Shown one piece after another: positions 24,799 to 34,295 of a DNA stretch of 64,000 bases (positions within the stretch are counted from its first letter, which is position 1; every line of letters begins with the position of its first letter). Origin of the DNA: Nocardia sp. NBC_00403. GTDB taxonomy: Bacteria > Actinomycetota > Actinomycetes > Mycobacteriales > Mycobacteriaceae. The stretch is from the NCBI RefSeq assembly GCF_036046055.1, contig NZ_CP107939.1, forward strand, positions 5,394,001 through 5,458,000. The letters are read 5' to 3'. Both the position numbers and the translations under genes were made by a program. Under the pieces are notes generated by a model, which made no database searches, was not told the DNA's origin, and worked only from the letters and a program-made list of their open reading frames with translations.

Positions 24799-27232
24799 CT
24801 AGCCAGCTCTAGGCGGTGGAGCCAGGGTGATCAACACCGGTTCGGCTGGCGCCAGCCGTGCCAATCGTTCTGTCTCCGAGCGTTTTTGCCGTAAGAACAA
24901 CAGTGTCAGATCGATCCCTTCGATCTCGCCGAGCCAGGATTCCTGGGTGGCGCGTGCTCGCCGCTCAACCAGGTCAGCTTCGATCTCGGCCAACCGCGGC
25001 AACATCTTCGGATTGATGTTGAGCATTGGGCATCGTATGCAGGCGTGTTCATGTTGGCAGGCGGTGCCGTATGGGCGGGCGCAGCCGCCGAGTTCGACTT
25101 TGCGTTTGTCGAAGTGTTCTTGGAAGCCGTCCCATTCCTCAGCTGTCGGTTCACGGTATTCGTCAGCCGGCCGCGTCCGCCGCCTGTTCTCGAGGTGAGC
25201 CTGGTAGTGCATGACGACATCCTCATCGAATACCGCCACGTAGCCGCGGAAAGTTTCGAGGTTGAGATGACCGAGCAGGGCTGCGCCGATGTGAATCGGA
25301 AGCCCGCTGTTGGCGAGATCTGTAGCGAAGAGACGTCGCAAATCGTGGGGCGTGAAGTGAAGATCCTTGAAAGCGGGGTTGATCGCCGAGAGTTCCTTGC
25401 AGGTGTCGATAAGCCAGTTGAGAACCCCGCCGCGACTCAGGACTATGCGGTTCGCGCCGCTTCGCCTTTGAAACAGGTAGGGCATGGGCTCGCTCCATAC
25501 CTTTTCGTGGTCGTCATATCGAGGAAGCAGAGCGATGCTGTCCGTCACGAGTGAGGCGTCGAATGATCTGGGCGACAATGTGAAAGAGCTCGGCTGACAT
25601 GGGAATCACTCTTTCCCTGTCGGATTTGGAAGGCGCGATGACCAGCAGTGGGATGACCTCGCCGTTAGGCCGCCGATATTGCCGGATGCTCAGCTGAGTG
25701 AGTTCGACCAGCTCCTCGATCCGGATGCCCGACAAGCGAAGAATTTCGAGCGATGCCCACCGCCAGAAACAGTAATCCTCGTGCAGGGTGATGTTGATCC
25801 GTTCGCCGGTTTCACCGTCGAGAAGGCGGACCGCGATATGGTCGGGACTCATCATGTCGTGAGTGGTGATAATCCGTGTGTATTCACGGCCACGGTGTGT
25901 GAAAGGGTGATCGCGCTCCACTTGCGCCCCCGCCTCTAGAAGTGCGTGAGCGTTCTCGTATGCGGTTTCGACGGATTCGGTCAAGATCGGCAGTAGTGGT
26001 TGCAGCACCCGGGTCCTGTTGTCCATCCGCTCTTTCAGGCGGCGACGACGCTTCTTGAATCCCCGCAACTCGCCGTAAGGGATCGGGCATGGTGCCGCCC
26101 ACCGCGCCCACGTTGCGGGGTCCTCAGCGGCCCAGCTGTGGATGTCCGCGTAGAAACTCCGGACTATCACCAAGATGCCGTGAGGATCGGTGCGTGGTCG
26201 CCGATCTCCGCGTGCGGTCTCGACCCAGTTGATGGTCTCGCGCCACTGCTCGTAGACGTGCTGCTCGATATGGAGCGTCTCCTGGGATGGGGCAATCGAC
26301 TCGATCCTCGACCAGAAGTGCCCGGCCAGGGCCAGGACGATGCCAGACAGGGACGTGTAGTCCGAGTCGACCTGACGGCGAGTGAGGTAGTCGATCAACA
26401 GCTGCCGGATGCCCTCGTTCTGGATCTCGTAGCGGTCGACGCGTTGTTCGATCGACGGCCGTCCCCTGCGGATCAGCGCGCGCATTGTGGGCGGTGTGGA
26501 TGAGGGGAAGTTCCCGGTGTCATGCAGGATCTGCCAGGCGAGTCCGCCAGCGAAGGAGGTCGTGTCACCTTTGGCACCGACTTTGAGGCCGTGGCAGCGG
26601 GTTTCGTGAGCGTAGTGCAGCAGAGCGGGCGGGGTCAGTTCGGCAAGCGAAATTCCCTGGACAGTGATGGCGCAGCAGATATCGAACAGGGCATGCAAGC
26701 GGGGGCCTCGCGGCAGATCGGTGCGCGATTCGACGTAGGCGAAGAGCCTGTCCAGCGCCGGATCTCGTTGCAAGGAACGGAATCCCTCGGGGTAGCTCGT
26801 GAACCGATTGGCGCGGAAACCGAGGAGCGAGGGCTGAACAACCCGAAGTCCGAACAAGGTTCTAATGGCGTGGTTGGCCATTGCTCGACGCTTCGCGTCA
26901 TCCGGAAACAGGAGGGAGCCGACTCGGTCGGTTCCCTCATTGAAACCCGCGCTCTCCCAACGCTCTTGCCATGATGCTCCAGAGAATTCGAGAAGCCGCC
27001 CGAGAAGACATCGCAACGCTCGGCCGTGATTTCCTTGTGTGATCTTGTTGACGTCTGGCCATGCCCGTCGCATAGCTGCGTCGATGTCCTCGATCGAGGC
27101 GTGAGTCAGGTCGCCGAACGGCCGCGGCGGGTTCGGTGATGGTGGAGCCGGCGCGGCCTTGATCGCGGCGTCGAATCTGGTGCCGCCCTCCGGGCCCGGG
27201 TCGAGGAGCATCGGCGAAGCAGCCGATGCCAC
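24799..27232 (-). pseudogene. large tyrosine recombinase (integrase), frameshifted
   Basis: The 5' part (27232-25514) reads through SAM-like regions to LSGIRIEELVELTQLSIRQY, which holds the first catalytic Arg, and PSKSDRERVIPMSAELFHIV. Translation then shifts frame near 25545: the correct continuation SIALLPRYDDHEKVWSEPMP lies in the next frame and carries PHDLRRLFATDLANSG (His-x-x-Arg), LLGHLNLETFRGYVAVF (His and the Tyr nucleophile) and a Cys/His cluster (CQHEHACIRCPML). Corrected, it would be one protein of roughly 800 aa, like the large recombinases of Tn554-type and related integrative elements, which share that C-terminal Cys/His block. As read, it is inactive. Confidence 0.8.
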
Positions 27233-27376
27233 CAGCTACCCGAGGATCGCGAGCGAACTGGACCAACTCGCGTGAAAACGATGAAACCCCCCACCCGTAT
27301 GTGGGTGGAGGGTTCGCGATCCCTCAAAGGGACGATGATGCGGCAACGGTAACAGTCGACCAGGGAAGGAGCAGCC

Positions 27377-27650
27377 GTGCACGAAGGCATCCGCGCCGAC
27401 CCACCGAAAAGGCCCGAAACCGAGCACATGAACCCTGCTCAGTTCCAGGTGATGCGCGAATTCCTTGGCCTCACAGGCGCCGACCCTCGCACATCGACCT
27501 GACCATCTGCTCCAACTACGGCGTCGACGAGGCGGTCCGCGACCACTGCACTTGCCACCCATCGATCTGTCGGCTTGGCCCGTCGCCGTCACCGATCTAC
27601 TCTTCCCGTCACGGGAATGGCGTCGTGACCTGCACGCCCGCCGCAGATGA
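27377..27650 (+). pseudogene. small regulator-like gene, frameshifted
   Basis: The GTG at 27377 has a strong ribosome binding site (GGAAGGAG, 6 nt). The frame reads VHEGIRADPPKRPETEHMNP then AQFQVMREFLGLTGAD and stops at 27502. Shifting frame near 27485 continues to PPIDLSAWPVAVTDLLFPSR and EWRRDLHARRR, ending at 27650. MNPAQFxVMREFLGLTG is typical of the N-terminus of small helix-turn-helix proteins. Just upstream (about 27284-27312) CCACCC/GGGTGG forms a hairpin. The gene precedes the toxin-antitoxin-like pair. Confidence 0.5.
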
Positions 27651-27687
27651 CTCCCCTTGCCGCGTCCGGTCGGGTACCCTTCAAACC

Positions 27688-27942
27688 ATGGCCGACCAGG
27701 ACGACCACGTCGAAGTTACCGAGCTGCGCGACGAGCGCGGCCAGGTCGTGCGCGTCCCGACCGCATTGCTGCGCAGCGGCCCCCCGCCCGCCTTCTTCGA
27801 TGACGACGTTCGCGCCCAGGAGGCCGCCGCCGCCGAAGCCGCCCTCAGCCAGTATTCCCCCGAGGACATCGCCAAAGCTCGCGCCTGGTCACGTTCGATC
27901 GCCGCCGGCCTCGACAACGCGATGGCCGCAGGCGCCGCGTAA
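27688..27942 (+). CDS. antitoxin-like protein, first gene of a TA-like pair
   Basis: 84 aa starting MADQDDHVEVTELRDERGQV. It has an N-terminal beta-type segment (VRVPTALLRSGPPPAFFDDD) and a C-terminal helical part (DIAKARAWSRSIAAGLDNAM). Small size, acidic charge and a directly following gene (GTG right after the TAA) fit a type II antitoxin. A decayed paralogue lies at 51036-51301. No known antitoxin family is certain. Confidence 0.55.
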   Translation: MADQDDHVEVTELRDERGQVVRVPTALLRSGPPPAFFDDDVRAQEAAAAEAALSQYSPEDIAKARAWSRSIAAGLDNAMAAGAA

Positions 27943-28326
27943 GTGAGTGCGACCGCCGACCACACAATCCTCGCCCACATAGCTTCACTTCCCGTCTACG
28001 GGGAAGTCCTGCTCGACGACTTCCGCAAACAGCGGCGAATCCTGGTGGTACCCACCGAATCCATGGCGCTCGCATCACGGGTCGCGGGAGACGACAGCCC
28101 CAGTCTGTCGATGCTGTTGCAGCGTCCGGCCACTGTGAAGTGGAGTGAGCTCGATCCGACTACGGCCTTGCGGCTCGGGCAACATGTTCCGCTGCTCGAC
28201 CGGCTCGCGGAGTGGTCCATGGTCGCGCCGGTCGTCTGGGCCTCGCAACGGCACGACATTCCAGTCCTGACTCGCCAGCCAGAGCTGTACGAGGGCCATC
28301 ACGTCATGGTCGTTCAGGCACCGTAA
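27943..28326 (+). CDS. toxin-like protein, second gene of the pair
   Basis: 127 aa from the GTG at 27943, abutting the upstream stop, so translationally coupled. It reads GEVLLDDFRKQRRILVVPTE, SLSMLLQRPATVKWSELDPT, TALRLGQHVPLLDRL and WASQRHDIPVLTRQPELYEG. The order of these segments (late A-hxW-A-x-x-x-x-x-P-V-L-T-x-x-P) resembles degenerate PIN-like (VapC-type) toxins of actinobacteria, but the acidic PIN residues are not clearly conserved. Toxin function is inferred mainly from gene arrangement. Confidence 0.5.
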   Translation: MSATADHTILAHIASLPVYGEVLLDDFRKQRRILVVPTESMALASRVAGDDSPSLSMLLQRPATVKWSELDPTTALRLGQHVPLLDRLAEWSMVAPVVWASQRHDIPVLTRQPELYEGHHVMVVQAP

Positions 28327-28499
28327 ACCGAGATCCCTTCAGCTGCAACAAGTTCCAGCTGGTGGTCTCGGTCGATCATTAGAGCTACCGCGGCCCAGAG
28401 CCTGCCCGGCTGTCGCAGCTCCCGCACAATCACCTTCCAGCCGCATAACGCACGCCCCGGTAGCGTCTGGTGCGGACGCCCGGCTCCAGCCCTGGCCAT
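28314..28499 (-). CDS. possible small protein, 61 aa
   Basis: The minus frame reads RPHQTLPGRALCGWKVIVRE then LRQPGRLWAAVALMIDRDHQ and ends EGISVYGA. The composition is protein-like. It overlaps the end of the toxin-like gene by 13 bp in convergent orientation. Weak ribosome binding site. Function unknown. Confidence 0.35.
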   Translation of the reverse strand: MARAGAGRPHQTLPGRALCGWKVIVRELRQPGRLWAAVALMIDRDHQLELVAAEGISVYGA

Positions 28500-28873
28500 C
28501 CATCCCGCTATGGACGGCCGCTGGTCGGGTCATGAGGCGGCACCGCCCGCGCTGAGCGCCATTGCCGGGTTTCGATTCGGCCCTGCCCATTCCCTGTCGA
28601 GATGGCGAACCCGACCAAAACGATAGCGGGGCTTCAGTCCACAGCTCGTGGATCCAGGACTGGACGGTCATGACAATCAGACGGGTCAGCGCCACAAAAC
28701 ATAAAGATCGGCAGGTCAACGTCCGCGGTACTGCGCTGGTTCAGGCTCGGGGTGGGGCCGGCCGAGGTAGGTTGATCGCCGAACATCGCTACGCCGCACC
28801 GGACTTCGCCGGTGGGTGTGCTTCTCGTCGTTCGTTTCACGCTTGTCTCACCCAACCTACTCGGGAGATCGAT
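28500..28873. other. gap before the CAP protein gene
   Basis: No coding frame I can support. It presumably contains the promoter of the CAP-protein gene. Confidence 0.35.
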
Positions 28874-29431
28874 ATGCGTTTTGGACGGTTCTTGTCGCTC
28901 GGTGTCGCCGCGCTCATGGCTACCGCGGTCAGCGGGGTCGGCGCGGCTACCGCGCAGCCCAGCGCGACGTGCGGCGGTGTGTCGTTCGCCGAGGACATGC
29001 TCAACGCCCACAACCAGCGGCGGGCCAAGCATCAATCGCCACCGTTGGTGCTGGACCCGACGGTCACGAGCACCGCCCAGAGGTGGGCGGACAAGTTGCT
29101 CAAGAAGCGCGAACTTGCACACTCGGTCGGCACCGGCTACGGCGAGAACCTGTTCTACATGATGGGGGACCAAGTTACCGGCTTCGGAGTGACCAAGGCG
29201 TGGTACGACGAGATCAAGGACTACGACTTCAACAACCCCGGATACTCCCAGACCACCGGACACTTCACGCAGGTGGTCTGGAAGAACAGCCAGCGGCTTG
29301 GAGTCGGGATCGCGTGCGACGGCACCCGAAGCTATGCCGTCGCCAACTATGACCCGGCCGGCAACATGGGCGGCGTCTCGAGCAGTGACACCAGTCAGCA
29401 TTACCGAGAGAACGTGGGGCGCCCGAGCTGA
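28874..29431 (+). CDS. secreted CAP-domain (SCP/PR1) protein
   Basis: 185 aa from the ATG at 28874 with GGGAG 7 nt upstream. A signal peptide of about 28 residues (MRFGRFLSLGVAALMATAVS ... ATAQP) precedes the CAP domain. CAP motifs visible: MLNAHNQRRAKHQSPPLVLD, LAHSVGTGYGENLF, the catalytic-type GHFTQVVWKNSQRLGVGIAC, and YAVANYDPAGN. Two cysteines may form a disulfide. CAP proteins act outside the cell in roles ranging from lipid binding to protease-like activity; the bacterial role is unproven. Single-gene unit. Confidence 0.93.
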   Translation: MRFGRFLSLGVAALMATAVSGVGAATAQPSATCGGVSFAEDMLNAHNQRRAKHQSPPLVLDPTVTSTAQRWADKLLKKRELAHSVGTGYGENLFYMMGDQVTGFGVTKAWYDEIKDYDFNNPGYSQTTGHFTQVVWKNSQRLGVGIACDGTRSYAVANYDPAGNMGGVSSSDTSQHYRENVGRPS

Positions 29432-29759
29432 TACCGCAACGGCGGCAGCACCAACCGACTGGGAATCGCCCCGAACCCGTGGGGTTCCGATCCGCGACAT
29501 CGTCGCCCGGCACGGATCCGGGCCGTGGCCAACCGAGGATCTCGGCAGCATGGTCATCGATCGACCGGCGGGCGTACCGCGTCCCATGGCACCCAATGCC
29601 GCAACGTCACCGCGGTCACGCCCGCATGGACCGGTGGAGTGCACGTATTCGGTTCGTGCACTATTCCGTCGGCGAGAAGACCGCTGGTGTCGACGGAGGT
29701 GGGGTCGCCATGGGCGAGTCCTCCGCGCGCGTGCCTGTCCGGAATGCGCTGTAATGCCG
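29432..29759. other. gap, no gene seen
   Basis: Several overlapping open frames exist on both strands, none with convincing protein character or ribosome binding site. Confidence 0.35.
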
Positions 29760-29792
29760 AGAAGCGCGCATCCCAGGTGGACACGCGCTTCT
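29760..29792 (-). terminator. 9-bp stem hairpin after the MDR gene
   Basis: AGAAGCGCG (29760-29768) pairs perfectly with CGCGCTTCT (29784-29792), 24 bp past the minus-strand stop at 29817. A probable terminator for the oxidoreductase gene. Confidence 0.55.
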
Positions 29793-29816
29793 GCCGAATG
29801 CAGGCAGCGGGCGTCG

Positions 29817-30791
29817 CTACTTGATGCGGGCGACGTACTTGCCCGCCCCGTGACCCGATGCCAGCAGGTCGTGTGCGCCAGTGACGTCGTCCAGTGAGGG
29901 CAGTTCGGTGACCGGGAGCGAGAGTTCGCCCTCGGCGAGGTAATCGAGCACACGGCGGGTAGCGGCGGCGACCTTCTCCGGTGCGCCGGTCACGAGACTA
30001 CGATGACTGAAGCCGGTGAGGGTCAGATTGCCGCCCAGCAAACGGCCGAAGGGTGGCAGGGAAGCGGGTGCGCCGCCCCCGGCATTACCGAACAACACGA
30101 TTCGGCCGGTAGGGCCGGTGACCGCGAGATCCAGGTCCAGGGCGTCGGTGCCGAGCGGGTCGAGCACGAGGTCGACGCCGCGGCCGTCGTTCGACGCGCG
30201 GATCTGCTCGGCCAGGTCGCTGCCACGGACAAAGACGGTGTCGTAGCCAGGCACTGGCCGGCCCGCCCGGCTGACGGTGCCCAGGAGACGGCCACCACCG
30301 AGTAGCGGCACCAACTGTGCCACCGCGCTACCGATGCCACCAGCGGCGGAGTGGACCAGCACTGTGTCACCGGGGGTGAAACGTCCGGCTTCGGTGAGAA
30401 GCAGTAACGCGGTGGCCAGGCCGAGGGGGGCGGCGGCGGCCAGCTGCAACGGGACCGCGGCTGGCACCGGGACGGTGAGTTCGGCTCGGGCTGTGGTGAC
30501 TTCGGCGAATCCACCACCGCCGAGCGCAACCGCGGCGACCCGGTCACCAACGGTGAGATCGGTGACCCCGGCGCCCAGTTCGCGTACGGTGCCGGCGATT
30601 TCCAGCCCCGGGCGGTATGGCCAGGACGACGCGTAGCCCGCATCGCCGCGGCGGGCCATCACGTCCATGAAGTTCAGTCCCGCGCAGGTGACGTCGATGC
30701 TGACCTCGCCCGCAGCCGGTCGAGGCGTGTCCACCTCGCGGATCTCCGAGTTTTCCGCGCCGCCGGGGGCGGTCATCACCAGTGCACGCAT
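29817..30791 (-). CDS. MDR-family quinone oxidoreductase-like protein
   Basis: About 324 aa from the ATG at 30791 (MRALVMTAPGGAENSEIRE), with GGAG 5 nt upstream; a GTG two codons earlier is also possible. The GroES-like domain (VTCAGLNFMDVMARRGDAG, PYRPGLEIAGTVRELGAGV) and Rossmann motif (VLVHSAAGGIGSAVAQLVPLL) are clear; zinc ligands are absent. It ends HDLLASGHGAGKYVARIK. It probably reduces a quinone or enone with NADPH. It stands alone and is not part of the P450 genes further along. Confidence 0.9.
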   Translation of the reverse strand: MRALVMTAPGGAENSEIREVDTPRPAAGEVSIDVTCAGLNFMDVMARRGDAGYASSWPYRPGLEIAGTVRELGAGVTDLTVGDRVAAVALGGGGFAEVTTARAELTVPVPAAVPLQLAAAAPLGLATALLLLTEAGRFTPGDTVLVHSAAGGIGSAVAQLVPLLGGGRLLGTVSRAGRPVPGYDTVFVRGSDLAEQIRASNDGRGVDLVLDPLGTDALDLDLAVTGPTGRIVLFGNAGGGAPASLPPFGRLLGGNLTLTGFSHRSLVTGAPEKVAAATRRVLDYLAEGELSLPVTELPSLDDVTGAHDLLASGHGAGKYVARIK

Positions 30792-30806
30792 CTTCACTCC
30801 ACAAAC

Positions 30807-31223
30807 TCACTGCCGTTGGTCGAATCGATCACCCGTGAGGGCTCCACCTTCATACACGATGGCTTGTGCTGGGATATCGATGGCGGTGATCACGCCAGCA
30901 ATTCGAGGCGAGGTGTCCGGTTGCGCGGCAATGATTTCACCGCGAGCGAGGACATTCTCATTCCGACCAACCCTCGGCCGACGAGCATCTGAGCCAGGCG
31001 CGTCACCATCCGCTACTGCCGCATATCGCGCGTGGCGCTGGCGCGACGTCCCCCCCTTTTTGATATGCCACTCGCATGGCCACGCTCTGCGGGCGCCGGC
31101 GAGTTCCGGAGACGAGGTCTGGAACATATGTGTAACGAGTGGTGAGCGGTGCCAACAGGCCGGGCTGATCGAGTACACCGAGCCCGAGGCCAGCATGCTC
31201 AAGAGCTGGTCGGACTCCGGCAC
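30807..31223 (-). other. possible decayed CDS
   Basis: The minus frame ends NVLARGEIIAAQPDTSPRIAGV then ITAIDIPAQAIVYEGGALTG, which is protein-like, but the N-terminal two thirds are not. On the plus strand LIEYTEPEASMLKSWSDSG near 31168 is also protein-like. Both may be remnants; neither supports a named gene. Confidence 0.25.
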
Positions 31224-31271
31224 CCCGTCACGCTATGGGCGGCAGCGCATGTGGTCGTGGCCGGGTGCTGC

Positions 31272-32495
31272 TCAGTGCAGAAGTACCGGCAGGCGGTCGT
31301 GCCCTTGGGCGATGAATCCGTTGGCGATGCCGAGTTCGTCAGGCGCGACGGCGAGTTTCATGTGCGGGAACCTCTCGAAGAGCGCGGGAAGGGCCACCTT
31401 GGCTTCCAACCGTGCCAGGGGTGCGCCCACGCAGTGGTGGGCGCCGTACCCGAACGCGAGGTGGTCCTTGTTCGGCCGTGTGGGGTCGAACCGATTCGCG
31501 CTGTCGCCGTGGATTTTCGGGTCGCGGCCAGCTGCTGCATAGCCGGCGAGGATCGGATCACCTGCACTGATTGCCACGCCGCCGAGGCGGGAATCTTTCA
31601 CCGCGTAACGCAGCGGGATGTGCACGGCCGGCGCCTTGTATCGCAGGGTTTCCTCGATCACACTCGTCCAGTTCAGACGGCCGTCGAGCACGGCGGCTTG
31701 GTGATCGGGGTGGGTGAGTAGCAGGAATGTCGCCTGGTCGATCAGGTTCGCCGACGTCTCGTGCCCGGCGTTGATCGTCAGATAGAGCGTATCGACCAGT
31801 TCCTGTTCAGTGAACTCCTCGTCCGGATTGTCGACGAAGTCGGTGATGAGGGTGCTGGTCATGTCCTCACCGGGATTGTCCCGGCGGTATGTGACGAGTT
31901 CTTGCAGGAGCTCGATCATCTGCTTGTAGTTGGCTCCGGCTTCCGTTTCGCTCAAGGTGATGTCGAAGATGCCGTCCACGCATGTGCGTAGTGGGGCGGC
32001 CAGGTGCTCGGGCACTCCCATCAGCTCGTTGATCACACCGAGCGGCAGCGGGTAGGCGTAATGCTTGCGGATGTCCACGGGGTCGCCCGTTGGCCCGGAC
32101 TCCAATCCCGTCACCAGCTCCTCGGCGATCGCCTGGATGCGGGGCTCCAGCGCCGCGGTGCGCTTGTTGGTGAACGCCGCCGTCAAGGGTTTACGGATCC
32201 GACGGTGTTCGGGTCCGTAAGCGGTGAACGCCGAGAAGGTATTCACCCAGTTGAGCAGTGGAAAGTCCTTGCCGATCTCCCCGTTGCGGAACGCCGGCCA
32301 GTGTTGGCGCGGGTCCTTGGAAACATCACGGCCGGAGAGGATTTCCTTGAGCTCGCTCGGCCCGGTCACGTACCACGCCAGCACCCCTCCCGGGAGTGCG
32401 ACCCGAGTGACCGGGCCCCGCGCCCGGATGCGGGCAATCGTCCTCTGGATGTCCCGGCTGTCGGGATCGAGGACGATGAGGTCGGTGTCTTGCAT
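31272..32495 (-). CDS. cytochrome P450 (canonical)
   Basis: 407 aa, a normal bacterial class I P450 length. The I-helix oxygen-binding motif is LTINAGHETSANLI, the K-helix ExxR is VIEETLRYKAPAV, and the heme-binding loop is LAFGYGAHHCVGAPLARLE with the Cys ligand. The overall look is close to the CYP105/CYP107 type of actinobacteria, often in secondary metabolism or drug oxidation. No ferredoxin gene is adjacent. It is followed in the same orientation by a noncanonical P450 40 bp upstream of its start, suggesting a P450 pair. Confidence 0.94.
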   Translation of the reverse strand: MQDTDLIVLDPDSRDIQRTIARIRARGPVTRVALPGGVLAWYVTGPSELKEILSGRDVSKDPRQHWPAFRNGEIGKDFPLLNWVNTFSAFTAYGPEHRRIRKPLTAAFTNKRTAALEPRIQAIAEELVTGLESGPTGDPVDIRKHYAYPLPLGVINELMGVPEHLAAPLRTCVDGIFDITLSETEAGANYKQMIELLQELVTYRRDNPGEDMTSTLITDFVDNPDEEFTEQELVDTLYLTINAGHETSANLIDQATFLLLTHPDHQAAVLDGRLNWTSVIEETLRYKAPAVHIPLRYAVKDSRLGGVAISAGDPILAGYAAAGRDPKIHGDSANRFDPTRPNKDHLAFGYGAHHCVGAPLARLEAKVALPALFERFPHMKLAVAPDELGIANGFIAQGHDRLPVLLH

Positions 32496-32536
32496 GGGAT
32501 CTCCTGGGCTGAGGTGGATTTCGGATTGCTACTGGA

Positions 32537-33780
32537 CTATCGATTGCCGGTCGGGGGGCTTGGGGGGAAGGTGACCGGCAGCGCGGCCATCGCCCGGTGG
32601 AACGGTCCCGGCCGCCACTCCACATCGGCCGCGTGCACCGCCAAATACATCTCCGGGATCCTGTCAAGCAGCTGATCGATCGCGTCCTGCGCAACCAGAT
32701 AGCCCATCTCCCGCGCCGGGCAGGCGTGCGGGCCGACGCCCCACCCCAGATGTGAACGGTTGCCGGTGCGGTCGCCGGTCCGGATTTCCGGGTCGTTGTT
32801 ACAGGCGGCCATGCTGATCACCACCGGCTGACGCGCTGGCAACCAGACACCATCGATGAGGATCGGCTGCCGTGGATAGGTGATGCAATAGTTCGCCATC
32901 GGCGGATCGTTGAACAGCACCTCATCGAGCGCGTCCTTGGTGGACAGCGAACCGCCGACCAGACCGGCGCCGAACCTTTCGTCGGTGAGCATCCGCAGCA
33001 GCGCGTTGGTGATGAGGTTCAGCGGCGGCGAGATTCCGGCCGCGAACAACAGCACCAGCTGGTCCAGCATCTCCCCGTCATCCAGCCCTGCCGAATGCTC
33101 GATGAGCCTGCTGGTGACGTCGTCACCGGGTTCGGCGCGTTTGACATCGATGAGTTCTTTTAGCGCCTTCACCAGGATCCGGTTGCCGTTCTCGGCGTCG
33201 GCGCCGCTGTCGAACATCTTCGCCGCCCCCACAGCCGCGCGCCCGCTGATCTCGGGAGAACAGCCGAGGAGTGTATCGAGCACGTTGAAGGCGATCGGCA
33301 GCGCGTACTGGCTCACCACATCGCAGCTCCCGGCCGCGCAGAACGCGTCGATCAGCGGCCCGGCGAGTCAGCGACGACCGTGTTCAGTCCATACAGATCA
33401 ACGCCGTCGAGCGCATATGCGATCGCCGACCTGTACCGCTCGTGCTCACTGCCGGCACTGCGAATCGCATTGCGCCGCGGCTCCATCATCGGACGGACCG
33501 GGCAGTCGGCGGGCACCCCGCGTTCCCAGTCGCGCGGATCCGCCGGGAAGTGGTCCGGATCGCGGAGGATCCGCAGTGCCTGAAGATATCCGAGCGCGAG
33601 AGTCGCTGGCACATCCGGCGCTAGTAACACCGGTGCCAGCGAGCCGTGCTGCGCGCGCATATCCCGGTAATGGCCGTGGGGGTCGGCCGCGAATGCGTCC
33701 GTGTAGAGGGCAGTGCGGGGACTGTCTGTCTCCCCCGGCGCCGACCACCCCGAGAGTACTGTGCTTGTGCTGTCGCTCAA
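32537..33780 (-). pseudogene. noncanonical (CYP157-like) P450, frameshifted
   Basis: The N-terminal part starts at a TTG (33780) with AAGGA 7 nt upstream and reads to GVDLYGLNTVVADSPG; it then shifts frame near 33340, continuing PLIDAFCAAGSCDVVSQYAL to the stop at 32537. Alignment with the paralogue at 41777-43078 shows no residues lost at the break, so a single indel explains it. The heme loop is LGWGVGPHACPAREMGYL. The K-helix reads DALDEVLFNDPPMANY, without the ExxR arginine. CYP157 proteins are known to lack ExxR. As read the gene is dead; a sequencing error is possible. Confidence 0.85.
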
Positions 33781-34295
33781 TGTTGGTTCCTTCAGGGGTC
33801 CTTCGCGGACCGAACATCGGCGGGATTGCTGTCTGTGCCACCTCGTTGTGGCATGACAAAAACGTTAGACGCGATGCGCAGCGCATTTTCGGCAAGGGAA
33901 GCGGGTCGCCGACGGTCGCCGCACAGGCGGTGCCCACGGCCGATGTCACCTCAGGTGCGCTCAACGCGCCCTCGAGTACTCGGCGGCACGCACAGCAGCG
34001 CCGCCCCGCAGAGAAGGGCCAGCACCCGAACCGCGCCGACAGCGGCGCCGAGGTGACGCCTCCTGTCAGATACGGCTCACCGCACGAACAAGATCGCGCC
34101 GACAGCGAACGTGACCAGGGTGTCCTGCCCATCGGCCGAGACCGCTCCCCTGATTCACGGCATAACAACACCGCAGCGCCCCGGACCGGATCGGCCGGAG
34201 TAATGCCGCGGCACAAGCTTGTACCAGCCGTGCCCTGCTCCTACCAGGGATGTCGAACCGTGTTGGCCAGCAAAGCTTTCCACCACCTTCGGCAT
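33781..34295. other. gap between P450 and AraC genes
   Basis: The minus strand has short hydrophobic stretches in one frame (TLVTFAVGAILFVR and VLALLCGAALLCVPP) separated by a stop. They may be traces of a membrane protein, but nothing complete is seen. Confidence 0.3.

Noticed and set aside
33781..34295. Possible membrane-protein gene on the minus strand
   Set aside because: Only two short hydrophobic stretches with a stop between; no start, no ribosome binding site.
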